A stretch of 6,082 nucleotides of DNA. Source: Verrucomicrobiia bacterium (GTDB lineage Bacteria > Verrucomicrobiota > Verrucomicrobiia > Limisphaerales > Palsa-1400). The notes below the pieces were generated by a model that was not told the DNA's origin, made no database searches, and saw only the letters and a program-made list of their open reading frames with translations. The position numbers and the translations under genes were made by a program. How positions within the stretch are numbered: position 1 is the stretch's first letter; each line of letters begins with the position of its first letter. The DNA is taken from positions 1 to 6,082 of the forward strand of contig JAICXV010000157.1 of the NCBI GenBank assembly GCA_025934545.1. The letters run 5' to 3'. Below are positions 5,383-6,082 of the stretch, piece by piece.

Positions 5383-5828
5383 CACAGGAACGATTTCTGT
5401 TCGCCGAGTTTCTTGTCGCCTTGCCAGAGCGTGACGCGCCAGGCGGCCAATTCGCCCATTGTTACGAAATCTTTTCCACCAATGTCGACGTTCTCCCAAT
5501 GACTGAATCGCCCGGCTTTTTGCAGAGGATGTTCGAGCTTGCGCGTGATAAAAGAATCTCCTTCCACACCTCGCGTCTCCACGACCACTCGCGTCGTAGC
5601 CCAATCGACGTCGCGAGCCTCCCATTGCACCGCGAATCGCAAACCCTTGCGTTGGTCGGGATGTTTGCGCAGGACGGCCTGGTAAGCGTCGCGTTCGTAG
5701 AGACTCGGCTTGAGCGACTCGCGACCTCTGCTGTCCAGATAGAGCGGCAGGACCTTGATCACCTTGCCTTCGGCGGCAAAGAGCGCTGGTGCGGCGAGCA
5801 AAAGACAGGCAAAAACAATCCGGCGCAT
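5379..5828 (-). CDS. Small secreted protein of unknown function, coupled to the sulfatase
   Basis: I do not recognise a named family. The 149-residue product begins with a signal peptide (MRRIVFACLLLAAPALFAA, likely cut near residue 18-19), so it is exported. The mature part is about 130 residues, mixed charged and beta-like. It has an YLDSRGRESLKPSLYERDAYQ-like segment (30-50), RFAVQWEARDVDW (64-76), VVVETRG (81-87), then HWENV and a tail AAWRVTLWQGDKKLGEQKSF ending in Leu-Trp. Its strand-rich pattern with regularly spaced aromatic residues would suit a small beta-sandwich; that is inference. It has no cysteine outside the signal peptide. ATG 5828 is chosen because it gives a clean signal peptide; no Shine-Dalgarno is visible. 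Its stop overlaps the sulfatase GTG by four bases, so both are probably made together. A role as partner or accessory of the sulfatase is possible but unproven. Confidence 0.82.
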   Translation of the reverse strand: MRRIVFACLLLAAPALFAAEGKVIKVLPLYLDSRGRESLKPSLYERDAYQAVLRKHPDQRKGLRFAVQWEARDVDWATTRVVVETRGVEGDSFITRKLEHPLQKAGRFSHWENVDIGGKDFVTMGELAAWRVTLWQGDKKLGEQKSFLW

Positions 5829-5905
5829 GTGAAGCGAAGCTAAGCGTTGCCACGGAACTTTAAAGCAAATTCTTTCCGTTTGGCGGCGATGTGTTAAGTA
5901 GGCGT
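5829..5905. promoter_or_regulatory. Divergent intergenic region
   Basis: These 77 bases separate two divergent genes and must contain, or lie within, their promoters. The middle (about 5856-5875) is richer in A+T. No pair of -35 and -10 hexamers with correct spacing stands out on either strand, so no individual site is called. Confidence 0.35.
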
Positions 5906-6082
5906 ATGTCGAAAATTCTTCGTTTCGTCGGCATCATCAATGCGGCGGTCTGGCTTGGGTCAGCCGTGTTCGTGACGGTTGGGCTTCCCGTTTTATTTGG
6001 GCGTGAGGTGGGCAAGTTCATCCCGCACCCGCAAGTTGGAATCGCTGCTGAAAACATCCTCGCCCGCTATACAATCGTACAA
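5906..6082 (+). CDS. Membrane protein, DUF4149-like, N-terminal part only
   Basis: Translation from ATG 5906 gives 59 residues and runs off the window end with no stop codon. It begins MSKILRFVGIINAAVWLGSA and continues with VFVTVGLPVLFG (20-31). This forms one long hydrophobic helix (about 6-31) after two basic residues, so the start inserts in the inner membrane. A polar loop (32-45) and AAENILARYTIVQ (47-59) lead into what would be a second segment. The pattern of a first helix with NAAVWLG, a short loop and then a hydrophobic ERY/ARY-like helix reminds me of DUF4149 (TMEM205-like) proteins of Verrucomicrobiota. Function is unknown. The sequence AAGTAGG (5895-5901), four bases before the ATG, may serve as a weak ribosome binding site. 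The gene is divergent from the sulfatase cluster. Confidence 0.7.
   Translation, partial: MSKILRFVGIINAAVWLGSAVFVTVGLPVLFGREVGKFIPHPQVGIAAENILARYTIVQ

Noticed and set aside
5358..5843. Plus-strand open frame of 161 residues opposite the small secreted protein
   Set aside because: The minus-strand frame has a signal peptide and a stop-start overlap with the sulfatase; the plus-strand frame has neither a start signal nor a recognisable fold.
5383..5853. Extending the sulfatase upstream to a GTG at 5853
   Set aside because: The extra 157 residues are an arginine-rich shadow of the overlapping secreted protein, and the signal peptide fits the GTG at 5382.

Overview
The window looks like a piece of chromosome from a Verrucomicrobiota-type bacterium (PVC group, perhaps a Pedosphaera/Limisphaera-like lineage). 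This placement is an inference. It rests on a housekeeping trmD-rplS pair beside a cluster of secreted sulfatase and sialidase-like proteins, on moderate GC, on start sites that mostly lack Shine-Dalgarno sequences, and on a partial membrane protein of a type I associate with that phylum. No marker here fixes the genus.

Layout. Positions 1-138 are an upstream spacer. Two plus-strand translation genes follow: trmD (139-804, tRNA m1G37 methyltransferase) and rplS (889-1278, ribosomal protein L19). The 84-bp gap between them holds a conspicuous repeat whose left arm starts inside the trmD stop codon. A REP-like hairpin (1287-1315) and a strong intrinsic terminator (1320-1349) close this unit. 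Next is an independent plus-strand gene for a DsbA/thioredoxin-fold protein with a CPYC motif (1476-2009), which has a good ribosome binding site.

From 2041 to 5828 every gene is on the minus strand. In transcription order they are: a small secreted protein of unknown function (5828-5379); a secreted sulfatase whose GTG start overlaps the previous stop as GTGA (5382-3971); a free-standing CBM48 glycogen-binding-type domain protein (3854-3543); and a secreted BNR/Asp-box sialidase-family protein (3408-2041). The sulfatase reading frame is broken near 4972 by what looks like one missing base in a homopolymer. Everything else about it is intact, including the CSPSR formylglycine motif.

Divergent from this cluster, a plus-strand gene starting at 5906 and running off the window end encodes an N-terminal membrane segment resembling DUF4149 proteins.

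How the parts may work together (inference): the secreted sulfatase and sialidase-like protein suggest breakdown of sulfated or otherwise decorated glycans outside the cytoplasm. The first secreted protein is translationally coupled to the sulfatase and is a candidate partner. The CBM48 protein has no signal peptide and more likely belongs to cytoplasmic glycogen metabolism. No CRISPR array, tRNA, rRNA, transposase or phage gene was seen. I did not find a clearly new multi-gene system. The best leads are the sulfatase frameshift, the coupled unknown gene, and the repeat at trmD.
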